Source: Bremerella sp. TYQ1
GTDB lineage: Bacteria > Planctomycetota > Planctomycetia > Pirellulales > Pirellulaceae
Direction of reading: 5' to 3'
NCBI RefSeq assembly: GCF_020150455.1
Contig: NZ_CP083740.1
Location: 2,170,001 to 2,234,000 of the forward strand
DNA: 64,000 nucleotides
Shown here piece by piece: positions 1 through 8,773 of this stretch (the stretch's first letter is position 1; every line of letters starts with the position of its first letter). A program made the translations under genes and the position numbers. Below the pieces are notes generated by a model. That model was not told the DNA's origin. It ran no database searches and saw only the letters and a program-made list of their open reading frames with translations.

Positions 1-1678
1 GCTGGATGGTGACCATGCACATGTCGTCGTACTGCGGGCTGTCGCCCATGAATTCGCGGCAGCCATCGATGATCGCTTTGCTGCAAACCTCGACGTCATC
101 GGTAGGGCGAGAAACACACTCAAGCATACGATCCATACCGAACTGATCGCCTTGCGAATTCATCGCTTCGTTGATCCCATCGGTGTAAATGAAGAGCATC
201 TCGCCGGGTTGAAGCGTGAATCGGGCGATTTCGTACTCCATGTCTTCCATGATGCCTAACGGCAGCCCAATTTCTTCTTCCGCAATCATCTGGCATTCGC
301 CATTGGGCTTTCGCAAGATCGGCGGATTATGCCCAGCATTGATCAGCGTGATTTCGTTCGACTGCGGATGCAGGATGGCAATCGCTAACGTGACGAACTT
401 ATCTGCCGGTGTTGCGGCGGCAAAATTGTTGTTCAAGTGAAATGCTGCCTGCTGCGGATCAGGCATGGATGCCAGGCAATACCGGGCTTCGGCCGACAGC
501 TTGGCCATCATCAATGAAGCCGCAATCCCGTGCCCGACCACGTCACCAACCAAGATCGCCGTGCCGCCATCCGGAAGCGGAATGTAGTCGTAATAGTCAC
601 CGCCGACCGAATTCGCTGCTAGATAATAGTGATAGAAGCGGTATCCCTCGAGCTTAGGTTCTTCCGAGGGCAAAAAGCCAATCTGAACCTGATTCGCCGC
701 GTGAAGATCTCGCTGAAAAGAGATCTGGCGAATCGCCGCATCGTGCAACTGGGCCCGTTCAATCGCCGCTGCGGCTTGCATTCCGACGCTGACGGCAACT
801 TCCAGGTCTTCTTTTTGGAATCGCTTGCGCTGATCGAGGGTATCAATCTGGATCACGCCGATCACTTCATCATCCGCATTCACCAGCGGAGCACACATGA
901 TCGAACGAATCTTGAAGTCGGTAATACTCTGACTCATCTCAAACCGCGAGTCAGCAGCAGCGTCCGCCGAAAGGACCGCTTCACGCGTTTGCATTACGTG
1001 CTTGACGATCGTCCGGCTAATGCGAATTTCTTCCTCGTCACCCTCACGCCGAGCCTTTGTCCAGCGGGGAACCATCTTGCCGGAATCGTCCATCAAAATG
1101 ATGAATCCGCGGTCAGCCTGAAGGAAGATGCGGAAAAGTCCGTCCAAAACTTGTGGCAACACTTCATCCATGGAAAGCGTGCCGGTTAGTCCCCGCGTAA
1201 TCTCTAACAACGCGTTCAGCTTAACCTCGGGACTAGCTGTTAGATGCACGGAACCGGAATGCGATGAAACCTCGAACTTCGACATAATTGTGGAAGTCGC
1301 GCCGTCGTCGTCGACCATCACGGTGCCAAATGCGCCGGGACCGTCGGCACGAAGCCCTACCGTCTCGTTGGGCGATGGTTTTTCTTCTTCACGCTTGAAT
1401 CCGAATGAGATATCACAAATTCGGATGGTATCGCCTGGCTGAAGGAGATGCGGTTTGGCGATTTGCTCGTCGTTAACAAATGTTCCGTTGCGACTGCCTA
1501 GGTCTGCAACACGATAACCGGCGTCCGATTTACTTACTTTAGCGTGGTACCGACTTACCGCGCCCACTTCAACGACGATATCGCAATCGGGGTGGCGTCC
1601 GAGCGTGTATTCTTCTCCGGTCAAAACAAATTTCTTGCCGGAATCTGGGCCATTCAGTGCGACGAGGTAGCTGGACAT
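1..1678 (-). CDS. FHA-GAF-PP2C (SpoIIE-type) serine phosphatase, 3' end beyond window
   Basis: The reading frame begins at the ATG at 1678 and is still open at base 1, so the C-terminus is missing. Residues 1-95 form a clear FHA domain, with GRHPDCDI, SRYHA and DLGSRNGT, the phosphothreonine-binding signature. A GAF-like sensor domain follows at about 145-300 (EVLPQVLDGLFRIF ... IMCAPLV ... IGVIQID). The C-terminal part is a PP2C/SpoIIE phosphatase: GGDYYDYIPLPDG, VGDVVGHGIAASLMMA, NAGHNPP and YTDGINEA carry the metal-binding aspartates. No signal peptide is visible, so it should be cytoplasmic. The family dephosphorylates serine/threonine residues on regulators, often anti-sigma antagonists. 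The FHA domain implies docking to a phosphorylated partner, probably downstream of a Hanks-type kinase; no partner gene is in view. Confidence 0.93.
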   Translation of the reverse strand, partial: MSSYLVALNGPDSGKKFVLTGEEYTLGRHPDCDIVVEVGAVSRYHAKVSKSDAGYRVADLGSRNGTFVNDEQIAKPHLLQPGDTIRICDISFGFKREEEKPSPNETVGLRADGPGAFGTVMVDDDGATSTIMSKFEVSSHSGSVHLTASPEVKLNALLEITRGLTGTLSMDEVLPQVLDGLFRIFLQADRGFIILMDDSGKMVPRWTKARREGDEEEIRISRTIVKHVMQTREAVLSADAAADSRFEMSQSITDFKIRSIMCAPLVNADDEVIGVIQIDTLDQRKRFQKEDLEVAVSVGMQAAAAIERAQLHDAAIRQISFQRDLHAANQVQIGFLPSEEPKLEGYRFYHYYLAANSVGGDYYDYIPLPDGGTAILVGDVVGHGIAASLMMAKLSAEARYCLASMPDPQQAAFHLNNNFAAATPADKFVTLAIAILHPQSNEITLINAGHNPPILRKPNGECQMIAEEEIGLPLGIMEDMEYEIARFTLQPGEMLFIYTDGINEAMNSQGDQFGMDRMLECVSRPTDDVEVCSKAIIDGCREFMGDSPQYDDMCMVTIQ

Positions 1679-1891
1679 GCCTTGCGATGATCTCCCGTCA
1701 GTGGTGCTGCGTCCTCGTCTTGAGGACGCCTTCTCAGAAAAGTCGAGGCAAAATGACCCTGCTGGCAAAAAACTCGCGCAGGGGCTGCAGGGGGTAGTCT
1801 ACCAATTTCGGCAGGCGTCTACTATAGTTCGATGTCTGAATCCCTTGACGCCAGACGACTTAGGCAATAACCTTAATCGCTGCAAAATTAG

Positions 1892-1962
1892 TGGGGAATA
1901 GTGTAACGGTAGCACGACAGATTCTGACTCTGTTAGTCTAGGTTCAAATCCTAGTTCCCCAG
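1892..1962 (+). tRNA. tRNA-Gln (anticodon CTG)
   Basis: A 71-nt cloverleaf. The seven-base acceptor stem TGGGGAA (1892-1898) pairs with TTCCCCA (1955-1961), with discriminator G at 1962. The anticodon stem ACAGA/TCTGT encloses loop TTCTGAC, giving anticodon CTG, which reads CAG. The T arm contains GGTTCAAATCC. CCA is not encoded, since the next bases are CT, so it must be added enzymatically. The gene lies alone between the divergent phosphatase and the HtrA-like gene. Confidence 0.95.
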
Positions 1963-2052
1963 CTTCCGTTTGGCTCGCAAGATTGGCGAGCCATTTTTTC
2001 GCGCGGAATTGAATTCCGAACCCGCCGAACCTCTAAGCCCCCGCGTGCTTCC

Positions 2053-3258
2053 ATGGAGCCAACATCTTCCAGCGGCCCCCCAGAGGCCGCAAATCCACGT
2101 TCGTCGCAGCCCAACCCGGTCGCTTTCCTTAGGCTGTTTCTCTACTGCTTAGTGGCAGCCTTTTTCGGGGCTTGGGTGATCAGCTATTGGACCACGTCCG
2201 ACAAACGTCCGGTCCTGAACCCCGACGCCGAGCCGCGCACCATTACCCCGCGTGGCGACTTGGCCGAAGACGAGAAATCGACCATCGAGTTGTTCGAGAA
2301 CTCGGCTCCTTCGGTCATTTTCATTACTACCTCGCAGCAAGTCCGGATGTATGGCAGTGCCAAGATCTCGGAAATGGCGACAGGGCAGGGGAGTGGGTTC
2401 GTCTGGGACGAACAGGGACACATCGTCACCAACTACCACGTTGTCAAATCGATCGCGAATGGCTCAGGGACCGCTCGGGTCACGTTCGCCGACGCATCGA
2501 CGTACGTTGCTTCAATTGTTGGCTCGTCCCCAGAACATGATCTAGCCGTCCTTCAAGTCAACGACTTTCAAGGGGATGCCTTTCAACCGATCCTGATCGG
2601 TCAATCGTCTGACCTTCAAGTGGGACAAAAGGTCTTCGCCATCGGAAATCCGTTCGGCTTCGATCACACTCTGACGACCGGGGTGATCAGTGGCCTTGGC
2701 CGTTCGATCGAAGCGGAAGATGGCCGACAGATCGACGATCTGATCCAAACCGACGCCGCCATTAACCCTGGCAACAGCGGTGGTCCATTGCTGGATAGCA
2801 GTGGTCGGCTGATCGGTGTGAACTCTGCCATTTACAGCCCTAGCGGTGCGTACGCCGGAATCGGTTTTGCCATTCCCGTCGATACGGTTAATTCCGTGGT
2901 GACCGAACTCATCCGTCACGGGCAGATCAAACGTCCCTATTTAGGCGTCCGGATCGCGCCCCCCACTATTAACGCTCGCCTTGGAATCGAAGGGGCACTC
3001 GTAGCGGAAGTCGTTTCCGGAAGTCCTGCCGAATCGGCCGGTTTTCAGCCCACCATTATTTCCGATCAACAACAAGTTGTGTTGGGTGATTTGATCGTGG
3101 CAATCGACGACAAGAAAGTCAAAAACTTCGGCGACATCGTCCAGAAGCTATTCGACCACGACGTCGGAGATAAGGTAACAGTGACCGTCGTCCGCGGACT
3201 ATTCACCGAAAAACAGCGGGAAGTCGAACTTACGATCGAGTTACAAGAATCGACCTGA
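2053..3258 (+). CDS. HtrA/DegP-type membrane-anchored serine protease with PDZ domain
   Basis: A 401-residue S1C-family protease. One membrane segment at about residues 24-46 should anchor it with the catalytic part outside the cytoplasm. The trypsin-fold triad is visible: His129 in TNYHVV, Asp163 in HDLAVL and Ser242 in GNSGGPL. One PDZ domain follows at about 290-395 (PYLGVRI ... GSPAESAGF ... GDLIVAIDDKKVKN), which normally recognises C-termini of misfolded or regulatory substrates. Length and single PDZ fit the DegS/HhoA type better than the two-PDZ DegP. It reads from an ATG 90 bp after the tRNA and is followed 29 bp later by the HAD gene, so the two are probably co-transcribed. The role is envelope protein quality control, assigned from family knowledge. 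Confidence 0.95.
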   Translation: MEPTSSSGPPEAANPRSSQPNPVAFLRLFLYCLVAAFFGAWVISYWTTSDKRPVLNPDAEPRTITPRGDLAEDEKSTIELFENSAPSVIFITTSQQVRMYGSAKISEMATGQGSGFVWDEQGHIVTNYHVVKSIANGSGTARVTFADASTYVASIVGSSPEHDLAVLQVNDFQGDAFQPILIGQSSDLQVGQKVFAIGNPFGFDHTLTTGVISGLGRSIEAEDGRQIDDLIQTDAAINPGNSGGPLLDSSGRLIGVNSAIYSPSGAYAGIGFAIPVDTVNSVVTELIRHGQIKRPYLGVRIAPPTINARLGIEGALVAEVVSGSPAESAGFQPTIISDQQQVVLGDLIVAIDDKKVKNFGDIVQKLFDHDVGDKVTVTVVRGLFTEKQREVELTIELQEST

Positions 3259-3287
3259 CGCCTCCATAAGCTATTTAAAGGAACTCC

Positions 3288-3971
3288 ATGAAAGTTTGTC
3301 TTTTCGACATCGACGGTACCCTGGTCTCCACCGGCATGGCAGGAAAGGATGCCATGATCGAGGCTTTCCTGAAGGTGGCTGAGTTAACCGAACTGGAGCA
3401 CATTTTTCAGGTAAGCGGCAAGACCGATCGCGGCATCTTTGCGGAACTGTACGAACTGCATGGTAAGTCTCTTAACGAAGAAGCCTGGCATAAATTCCTC
3501 GATCTTTACCTTCATGGACTCGCTACCAATTTGCCGCAACGGCAGGGCCTTGTGCTGGAAGGGGTGACCGCGTTGCTGGCGAAACTTTCGCAGCGTGACG
3601 ACGTCTTGCTGGGGTTGCTGACCGGAAATGTCGAAAAAGGGGCAGCCCTGAAGCTGGGGCACTACGGGATTCACGACTATTTCGCGTTTGGTGGCTTCGG
3701 CGATCATCACCCGAATCGAGACGATGTGGCTCGTGCTGCTTTGGAAGCAGCCGAGGCATTCCATGGGCAAGCGATTCCGCCTGAAGACATCTATGTCATC
3801 GGCGATACGCCTAACGACGTGAAATGTGCTCGAGCCATTGGCGCCAAAGCGGTCGCCGTCGCGACAGGCGTGTTCACCATCGAACAGTTGGAGGCAACCC
3901 AGCCAGACCTGTTGCTGTCAAACCTATCCGACACCGACGCGATTACCCGGTTTGTTTTCGGCGACGCCTAG
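3288..3971 (+). CDS. HAD-superfamily hydrolase, phosphoglycolate-phosphatase-like
   Basis: A 227-residue HAD phosphatase. Motif I is FDIDGT at the N-terminus, with nucleophile Asp7 and acid/base Asp9. Motif II lies in GLLTGN, and the motif IV region is IGDTPNDVKCARAIGAKAVAVATG. The helical cap between motifs I and II resembles the Gph/PgmB subfamily. The start ATG at 3288 has an AAAGGA ribosome site 6 bases upstream. Substrate cannot be fixed from sequence; phosphoglycolate or another small sugar phosphate is likely. It sits between the protease gene and the Xaa-Pro peptidase gene on the same strand with short spacers. Confidence 0.9.
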   Translation: MKVCLFDIDGTLVSTGMAGKDAMIEAFLKVAELTELEHIFQVSGKTDRGIFAELYELHGKSLNEEAWHKFLDLYLHGLATNLPQRQGLVLEGVTALLAKLSQRDDVLLGLLTGNVEKGAALKLGHYGIHDYFAFGGFGDHHPNRDDVARAALEAAEAFHGQAIPPEDIYVIGDTPNDVKCARAIGAKAVAVATGVFTIEQLEATQPDLLLSNLSDTDAITRFVFGDA

Positions 3972-4018
3972 TCGACGTTCCCAACCTCGAAACTTCTTCA
4001 CGCGATACGACGAACGCC

Positions 4019-5125
4019 ATGGCCCCAGCACGTAGCAAGTCCAATCCTCGCATTTCGAAGCTTCGTCGAGCCATCAAGCAAAGTGGGGCCGATGCACTTC
4101 TGGTAACGAACTTTAAGAACGTAACCTACCTGTCAGGCTTCACTGGCGAGGACAGTTATCTGTTGGTGACCTCACGCGAAGTGATCGTGTTCAGCGATCC
4201 TCGTTTTGCGGAGCAGCTTGAATCGGAATGTCCCGATTTTCAAATCGACATTCGTCAGCCTGGGACTTCACTTCTTGGGGCAGTCGCCAAAGCCGCTACT
4301 AAAGCGAAGCTTCAGCGACTCGCAATCGAAGGTACCTCGATGACCGTTCACATGCTCGGTCAGCTCAGCGGCAAACTACCGAAAGTCGAAATCAAACCAG
4401 TAAACGGCTTGGTCGAAGACCTTCGCGAGATTAAAGACAAAACTGAAATCGCTCAAATCCGCGAATCGGTGGCCATTGCCGAAAAGGCATTTGCGGTCGC
4501 CAAAGCTGGGCTTCGTGGTGATCAAAGTGAAAAAGAGATCGAGGCGATTCTCACCTACGAAATCCAACGAAACGGCGGGAGCGGTCCGAGCTTTCCGCCA
4601 ATTGTCGGCGTTGGTCCCCGCGCGGCGTTGCCTCACTGCAAACCGAACATGACCAGAATCGAAGAGGATGACTTCGTTCTGATCGACTGGGGTGCCGACT
4701 ACCAGTTCTATAAGAGCGATCTAACGCGTGTCCTCTTCTATGGCAAAGTTCCAGCCAAGATGAAGAAGATGTACGAGACTTGTCTAAAAGCTCAACTGGC
4801 TGCCATCGATGCTATTAAACCTGGGGCAATCATGGCCGACGTCGACAAAGCAGCTCGCTCGATTATCAGCAAAGCTGGCTGGGGTAAGTATTTTCGGCAC
4901 TCGTTGGGCCATGGAATCGGGCTCGATATTCACGAATCGCCCCGACTCGGATCACTCAGCAATCGTCCGTTGGAACCAGGCATGGTTGTCACCGTCGAAC
5001 CTGGTATCTATCTGACCGGCTTCGGCGGCGTCCGCATCGAAGACGACATCCTCGTCACCAAAGATGGACACGAGGTCCTTACCAACGTGCCGAAGTCGTT
5101 CGAAGAGGCAACGATTTCACTCTGA
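4019..5125 (+). CDS. Xaa-Pro aminopeptidase (M24B metallopeptidase)
   Basis: A 368-residue M24B peptidase. The N-terminal creatinase-type domain (residues 1 to about 130, with TNFKNVTYLSGFTG) is followed by a pita-bread catalytic domain. Metal ligands are visible in order: the Asp pair in LIDWGADYQFYKSDLTR, His in LGHGIGLDIHE, Glu in VTVEPGIYL and Glu in GVRIEDDIL. It removes N-terminal residues preceding proline in the cytoplasm. The ATG at 4019 was chosen because the family N-terminus starts there; the frame stays open upstream to 3824 but that part overlaps the HAD gene and has no family similarity. Confidence 0.93.
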   Translation: MAPARSKSNPRISKLRRAIKQSGADALLVTNFKNVTYLSGFTGEDSYLLVTSREVIVFSDPRFAEQLESECPDFQIDIRQPGTSLLGAVAKAATKAKLQRLAIEGTSMTVHMLGQLSGKLPKVEIKPVNGLVEDLREIKDKTEIAQIRESVAIAEKAFAVAKAGLRGDQSEKEIEAILTYEIQRNGGSGPSFPPIVGVGPRAALPHCKPNMTRIEEDDFVLIDWGADYQFYKSDLTRVLFYGKVPAKMKKMYETCLKAQLAAIDAIKPGAIMADVDKAARSIISKAGWGKYFRHSLGHGIGLDIHESPRLGSLSNRPLEPGMVVTVEPGIYLTGFGGVRIEDDILVTKDGHEVLTNVPKSFEEATISL

Positions 5126-5196
5126 GCCCCCATTCAAGATCTGAGTACTGTATCTCCTGCGTCCCGCCACCGACGAGCAAAGGGTACGGCAAAGGA

Positions 5197-6135
5197 TTAT
5201 TCTTGGGGCAATACGCTATCCCAATCTGGCTCGCCTTCCGGTTGGGGGAGATTGCTTATGATTGGCCGGAGAGAACCCGACTCGCCCCCTTCCAGCGATC
5301 GCTCGGCAAATAAGCTTGCTTCACGTCCAGGATTGGGGATTCTCTCCACAACGAACTCACTCTCGTCGATCGGCTGATTCACGTCGGTCCAGCTTAACTT
5401 CCAGGTAAACTTCTCCCGGAATCCCTGAAACTGCCGAAAATAGGCAATTACCCAAACGTCATTCACTTTCTCCCATAGCATGTCTGAGCGAAATTCGTAA
5501 CCGGCCCGATCAGGGTAAAGCTCTTCAGTACGAACCGTTGTGTAATCCTGCTTGGGGTTTAGCCACAACTGCATGGTGATATCGCGATCCCACTCATGTC
5601 GACGGGGCAGTTTGACTTTGATTCGATGCAAATCTTCCTGCATTTCCGATTCCAAAATCTCCGCCTTCTGGAACCACTCCTTCAACTCGTCATATGTCGG
5701 ATCAGAAACATCTTGTCGCCGACCAGGATTGGCATAGAAGCCCAGAGATTGCGGGCGAAAGGGCAAGAGTCCTCCTCGGCCGCTAAGGTTGAAGCCCAAA
5801 GGAAATCGTGAGACGTCGGATCGGCTATGCGTCGCGTGGTATTGAAACTCCGGAGTAATCAGGAAAGCACGTTCGAGCCCCTCTTCAATCCAATACGCCG
5901 GAATCCGGTCATCGAATACAAGCTCTAATCGCTCTTCTCCCGCCATATGTCGACGGGTACCTTTTTTGGCGTCGGTGACTCCAGCAATCGAACATCGCCC
6001 ACTGACCAGCTTGTCACGCGTTTCAAACAACTTTTCTATTGCTGCTTGAGCGTCCAAAACCGGCGTTTCTGCCACACAGATGCCGCAGATCATCAGAAAT
6101 GGCAGCACTGCTAAGGCAATTTGGTCCATTCGCAT
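5197..6135 (-). CDS. Secreted protein of unknown function
   Basis: A 312-residue protein. It begins with a Sec signal peptide (hydrophobic LAVLPFLMICGICVAE, likely cleavage near AE at 23). The start at 6135 has GAGGGG 6-10 bases upstream, and a second ATG lies two codons later. The mature part is rich in charged and aromatic residues and looks like a beta-rich domain of the kind found in planctomycete proteins that resemble outer-membrane lipoprotein carriers (for example KVKLPRRHEWDRDITMQLWL and VIAYFRQF). No catalytic motif is recognised. It is transcribed away from accBC and convergent with the Xaa-Pro peptidase. No function is proposed. Confidence 0.8.
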   Translation of the reverse strand: MRMDQIALAVLPFLMICGICVAETPVLDAQAAIEKLFETRDKLVSGRCSIAGVTDAKKGTRRHMAGEERLELVFDDRIPAYWIEEGLERAFLITPEFQYHATHSRSDVSRFPLGFNLSGRGGLLPFRPQSLGFYANPGRRQDVSDPTYDELKEWFQKAEILESEMQEDLHRIKVKLPRRHEWDRDITMQLWLNPKQDYTTVRTEELYPDRAGYEFRSDMLWEKVNDVWVIAYFRQFQGFREKFTWKLSWTDVNQPIDESEFVVERIPNPGREASLFAERSLEGGESGSLRPIISNLPQPEGEPDWDSVLPQE

Positions 6136-6272
6136 CGCAAACCCCTCTTGAGCTTGAGTTGTCGCCCCGCTAACGAGCTAATCAGTTTCCCCAACGTTCG
6201 TCGGCGTGTCAAATTTCCTGCCGGTTTACCCATCTGGACGAGACCTACCGTTATCCCTTACGCTGTAAAGCT

Positions 6273-6300
6273 TTGCCAAAATACAATTCGACCATATATT
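6273..6300 (+). promoter_or_regulatory. Candidate sigma-70-like promoter of accB-accC
   Basis: A -35-like TTGCCA (6273-6278) and a -10-like TATATT (6295-6300) are separated by 16 bases. They lie 33 bases before the accB start codon, in a short A+T-richer stretch between the divergent unknown gene and accB. Identified by eye only. Confidence 0.45.
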
Positions 6301-6332
6301 CCCCTAGCGGATGATCCCGTGGGAGAGCACGA

Positions 6333-6842
6333 ATGTCCGATTCCAAGTCGACTTCCAGCAATGTTTTCAACGTCGAGACGGTTCGCTCGCTTGTTGAACT
6401 GATGAAGCAGCACGACCTGAGCGAACTTGATCTTCGCGAAGGGGACCAGAAAATCTCGCTCAAGCGTGGTAGCCAGGCCCCCATTTATGCCGCTCCGGCT
6501 CCGATGGCTGCCCCAATGCAGGCCGCTCCGGCACCTGCCGCAGCTCCCGCTCCTGCCGGTTCCGGTGGTGGCGAAGCTGCTCCTGCCGCCGACTCGCACC
6601 TGGTGGCGATCAAAAGCCCGATGGTCGGCACGTTCTATTCGCGACCAAAGCCAGATGCCGACTCATTCGCTCGAATTGGCGACCACGTGTCGGACGATTC
6701 AGTCGTCTGCATCATCGAAGCGATGAAGGTCTTCAACGAAATCAAAGCGGAACTTTCTGGCAAGATCGTCAAAGTTCTGGTCAAAGACGAAGAAGCGGTC
6801 GAATTTGGTCAACCGCTGTTCATGGTCGATCCCCAAGGTTAA
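6333..6842 (+). CDS. accB: Acetyl-CoA carboxylase biotin carboxyl carrier protein
   Basis: A 169-residue BCCP. The N-terminal helical region (1-50) is followed by the typical flexible Pro/Ala linker (about 52-86) and a C-terminal biotinyl domain. The biotinylation site is Lys132 in EAMKVFNEI. It carries carboxybiotin between biotin carboxylase and carboxyltransferase in the first step of fatty acid synthesis. GGGAGAG lies just upstream of the ATG. accC follows 48 bp later, the usual accBC arrangement. The carboxyltransferase genes accA and accD are not in this window. Confidence 0.97.
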   Translation: MSDSKSTSSNVFNVETVRSLVELMKQHDLSELDLREGDQKISLKRGSQAPIYAAPAPMAAPMQAAPAPAAAPAPAGSGGGEAAPAADSHLVAIKSPMVGTFYSRPKPDADSFARIGDHVSDDSVVCIIEAMKVFNEIKAELSGKIVKVLVKDEEAVEFGQPLFMVDPQG

Positions 6843-6890
6843 TTCCCCACTCTACCGGCCTCGCACTTGTGCGGCGAGGAACGAGACGTC

Positions 6891-8234
6891 ATGTACAACC
6901 GTATTTTGATCGCCAACCGAGGCGAGATCGCTCTTCGTATCATTCGTGCCTGTAAAGAGCTGGGCATCGAAACGGTCGCCATCTTCAGCGAAGCCGACCG
7001 AGACGCTGCTTACTTGAAGCTGGCCGACGAAGCTTACTGCGTTGGGCCTGCCAAAAGTGCTCAAAGCTACTTGAAAATCGATCGCGTCATCAGCGCCGCC
7101 GAAGTTGGCAATGTTGAAGCGATTCACCCCGGCTACGGCTTCCTCGCCGAAAATGCCGAGTTCAACGACATCTGCCGCAGCTGTAACATCGACTTTATTG
7201 GCCCCACGCCAGAAGCGATGGCAAAGCTGGGCGATAAGAACACCGCTCGCAGCATGGCTCGCGAAGCGAATGTTCCTGTCGTGCCTGGCTCGGCCGGCTT
7301 GATTGAAGACGAAGACGAAGCGCTCAAGATCGCTCACGAAATCGGCTTCCCTGTGCTGATCAAAGCGACCGCCGGTGGTGGTGGCCGTGGGATGCGTGTC
7401 GCCGCCAATGATTTGGTTCTGAAGAACGCGTTGAATCAGGCCCAAACCGAAGCAGGCGCCGCGTTCGGCAACGCTGGCGTTTACATCGAAAAGTACGTCG
7501 AACATCCACGCCACGTCGAAGTGCAAGTCATCGCCGACCACCATGGCAACGCGGTCCACTTGTTCGAGCGTGAATGCAGCACGCAGCGTCGTCACCAAAA
7601 GCTGATCGAAGAGAGCCCAGCTCCGAATCTTTCGCAGAAGACACGTGACGAAATCTGTGCCGCTGCTGTGCGAATGATCAAAGCGGCCGACTATCAAAAT
7701 GCCGGCACGGTCGAGTTCATCGTCGACAAGGACGAAAACTTCTACTTCATCGAAGTGAACGCTCGTATCCAAGTGGAACATTGCGTCACCGAAATGGTGA
7801 CTGGGGTCGACTTGATCCAAGCTCAAATCCGCGTCGCTTCCGGCGAACCACTTCCGTGGAAGCAGGAAGACATCAAGCTGCAAGGCGCCGCCATCGAGTG
7901 CCGCATCAACGCGGAAGATGCCGACAAGAACTTCATGCCATGCCCCGGCAAGATCAACCAACTGATCGTCCCCGGCGGCCCCGGCGTTCGGTTCGACTCG
8001 CACGTCTACAGCGGCTACACGGTGCCTCCGCACTACGACTCGATGATCGGCAAGTTGCTGGTGCATCGTAATACGCGTGAGGAAGCGATCCGCTGCATGC
8101 TACGTGCCCTCGACGAGATCCGCACCGACGGCGTCACGACAACCGCCAGCTTCCACAAGAAAGTGCTGAACCACTCAGCATTTGCCGAAGGGAAGATCGA
8201 CACCACGTTTGTCGAACGAACCTGGTTCTCGTAA
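6891..8234 (+). CDS. accC: Acetyl-CoA carboxylase biotin carboxylase subunit
   Basis: A 447-residue ATP-grasp enzyme that carboxylates the biotin on AccB with ATP and bicarbonate. Family landmarks include [15 protein letters not shown] at the N-terminus, [11 protein letters not shown], the glycine-rich ATP loop [24 protein letters not shown], and the active-site segment [14 protein letters not shown]. Length matches the usual 445-450. The ATG at 6891 is chosen because it places [12 protein letters not shown] at the N-terminus as in the family. It ends at a strong hairpin terminator at 8313-8352, so accB-accC is a two-gene operon. Confidence 0.98.
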   Translation: MYNRILIANRGEIALRIIRACKELGIETVAIFSEADRDAAYLKLADEAYCVGPAKSAQSYLKIDRVISAAEVGNVEAIHPGYGFLAENAEFNDICRSCNIDFIGPTPEAMAKLGDKNTARSMAREANVPVVPGSAGLIEDEDEALKIAHEIGFPVLIKATAGGGGRGMRVAANDLVLKNALNQAQTEAGAAFGNAGVYIEKYVEHPRHVEVQVIADHHGNAVHLFERECSTQRRHQKLIEESPAPNLSQKTRDEICAAAVRMIKAADYQNAGTVEFIVDKDENFYFIEVNARIQVEHCVTEMVTGVDLIQAQIRVASGEPLPWKQEDIKLQGAAIECRINAEDADKNFMPCPGKINQLIVPGGPGVRFDSHVYSGYTVPPHYDSMIGKLLVHRNTREEAIRCMLRALDEIRTDGVTTTASFHKKVLNHSAFAEGKIDTTFVERTWFS

Positions 8235-8312
8235 TAGCTACGGCAGCAACACGTTACGGCATAGTCTTGATCTATTATGCCATAACAGCGTGTACATTGT
8301 CTAAGAATATTT

Positions 8313-8352
8313 AAGAAGTGCGTAACTCCCGAAAGTTACGCACTTCTTTTTT
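8313..8352 (+). terminator. Rho-independent terminator after accC
   Basis: A 14-15 bp perfect stem (AGAAGTGCGTAACT pairing with AGTTACGCACTTCT) with a short loop, followed by a run of T residues. It lies 79 bp after the accC stop. Confidence 0.9.
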
Positions 8353-8469
8353 GCGCTCTTTCAACGTGCAGAAATAGGCACCGTTATTTCAAGGCCTCGG
8401 CTCTGTCGAATCGCCGGTAGAGCAGGGCATCTTCCGGCGCATGACCCCACAACGATTCTCGTGTTTTTG

Positions 8470-8499
8470 TTGTACACTTGGTCAATACTTCGTTACAAT
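8470..8499 (+). promoter_or_regulatory. Promoter-like 30-mer (copy 1) upstream of sulfatase
   Basis: TTGTAC (8470-8475), 18 bases, then TACAAT (8494-8499). The complete 30-base block recurs at 53370-53399 with only two substitutions, in the same strand sense. The sulfatase ATG is 274 bases downstream, implying a long leader if this drives it. Confidence 0.45.
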
Positions 8500-8773
8500 T
8501 TAGGTTCAACACAGAAGAGGCACCCTGCGACGCAAATTAGGGAATCGATTTCTCCTTAAATTCTCTGCCGCCGTCACGTTGATCGCTCACTTTTCCCGCG
8601 AATCTTGCCAAGCGATGTCGCATTTCTACCAAAAGCAAATTTCTGGGTAACCAAACGCCACGTTCCTGGTAAATATCAAGTAACGTCCCATTTTTTGCCT
8701 GCCGTGCGGCGACTCAGCTGCGACAATCTAGTTCCCCTCCTCATCGACTCGACATCCTTATCGGTGGTGCCCC

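Larger units (their letters stand above)
8235..8773. other. Gene-free stretch between accC and the sulfatase gene
   Basis: 539 bp without a supported gene. It contains the accC terminator (8313-8352) and a promoter-like 30-mer (8470-8499) that recurs near 53.37 kb. The remainder, including the roughly 270 bp between that 30-mer and the sulfatase start, shows no clear coding pattern or structured RNA to my reading. Confidence 0.6.

Noticed and set aside
2053..3258. Two-PDZ DegP assignment of the HtrA-like gene
   Set aside because: The length and sequence allow only one PDZ domain after the protease domain.
6852..8066. A 404-residue open frame on the minus strand within accC
   Set aside because: It lies antisense to a fully conserved biotin carboxylase gene and contains no recognisable protein pattern; a consequence of codon bias in a G+C-rich gene.
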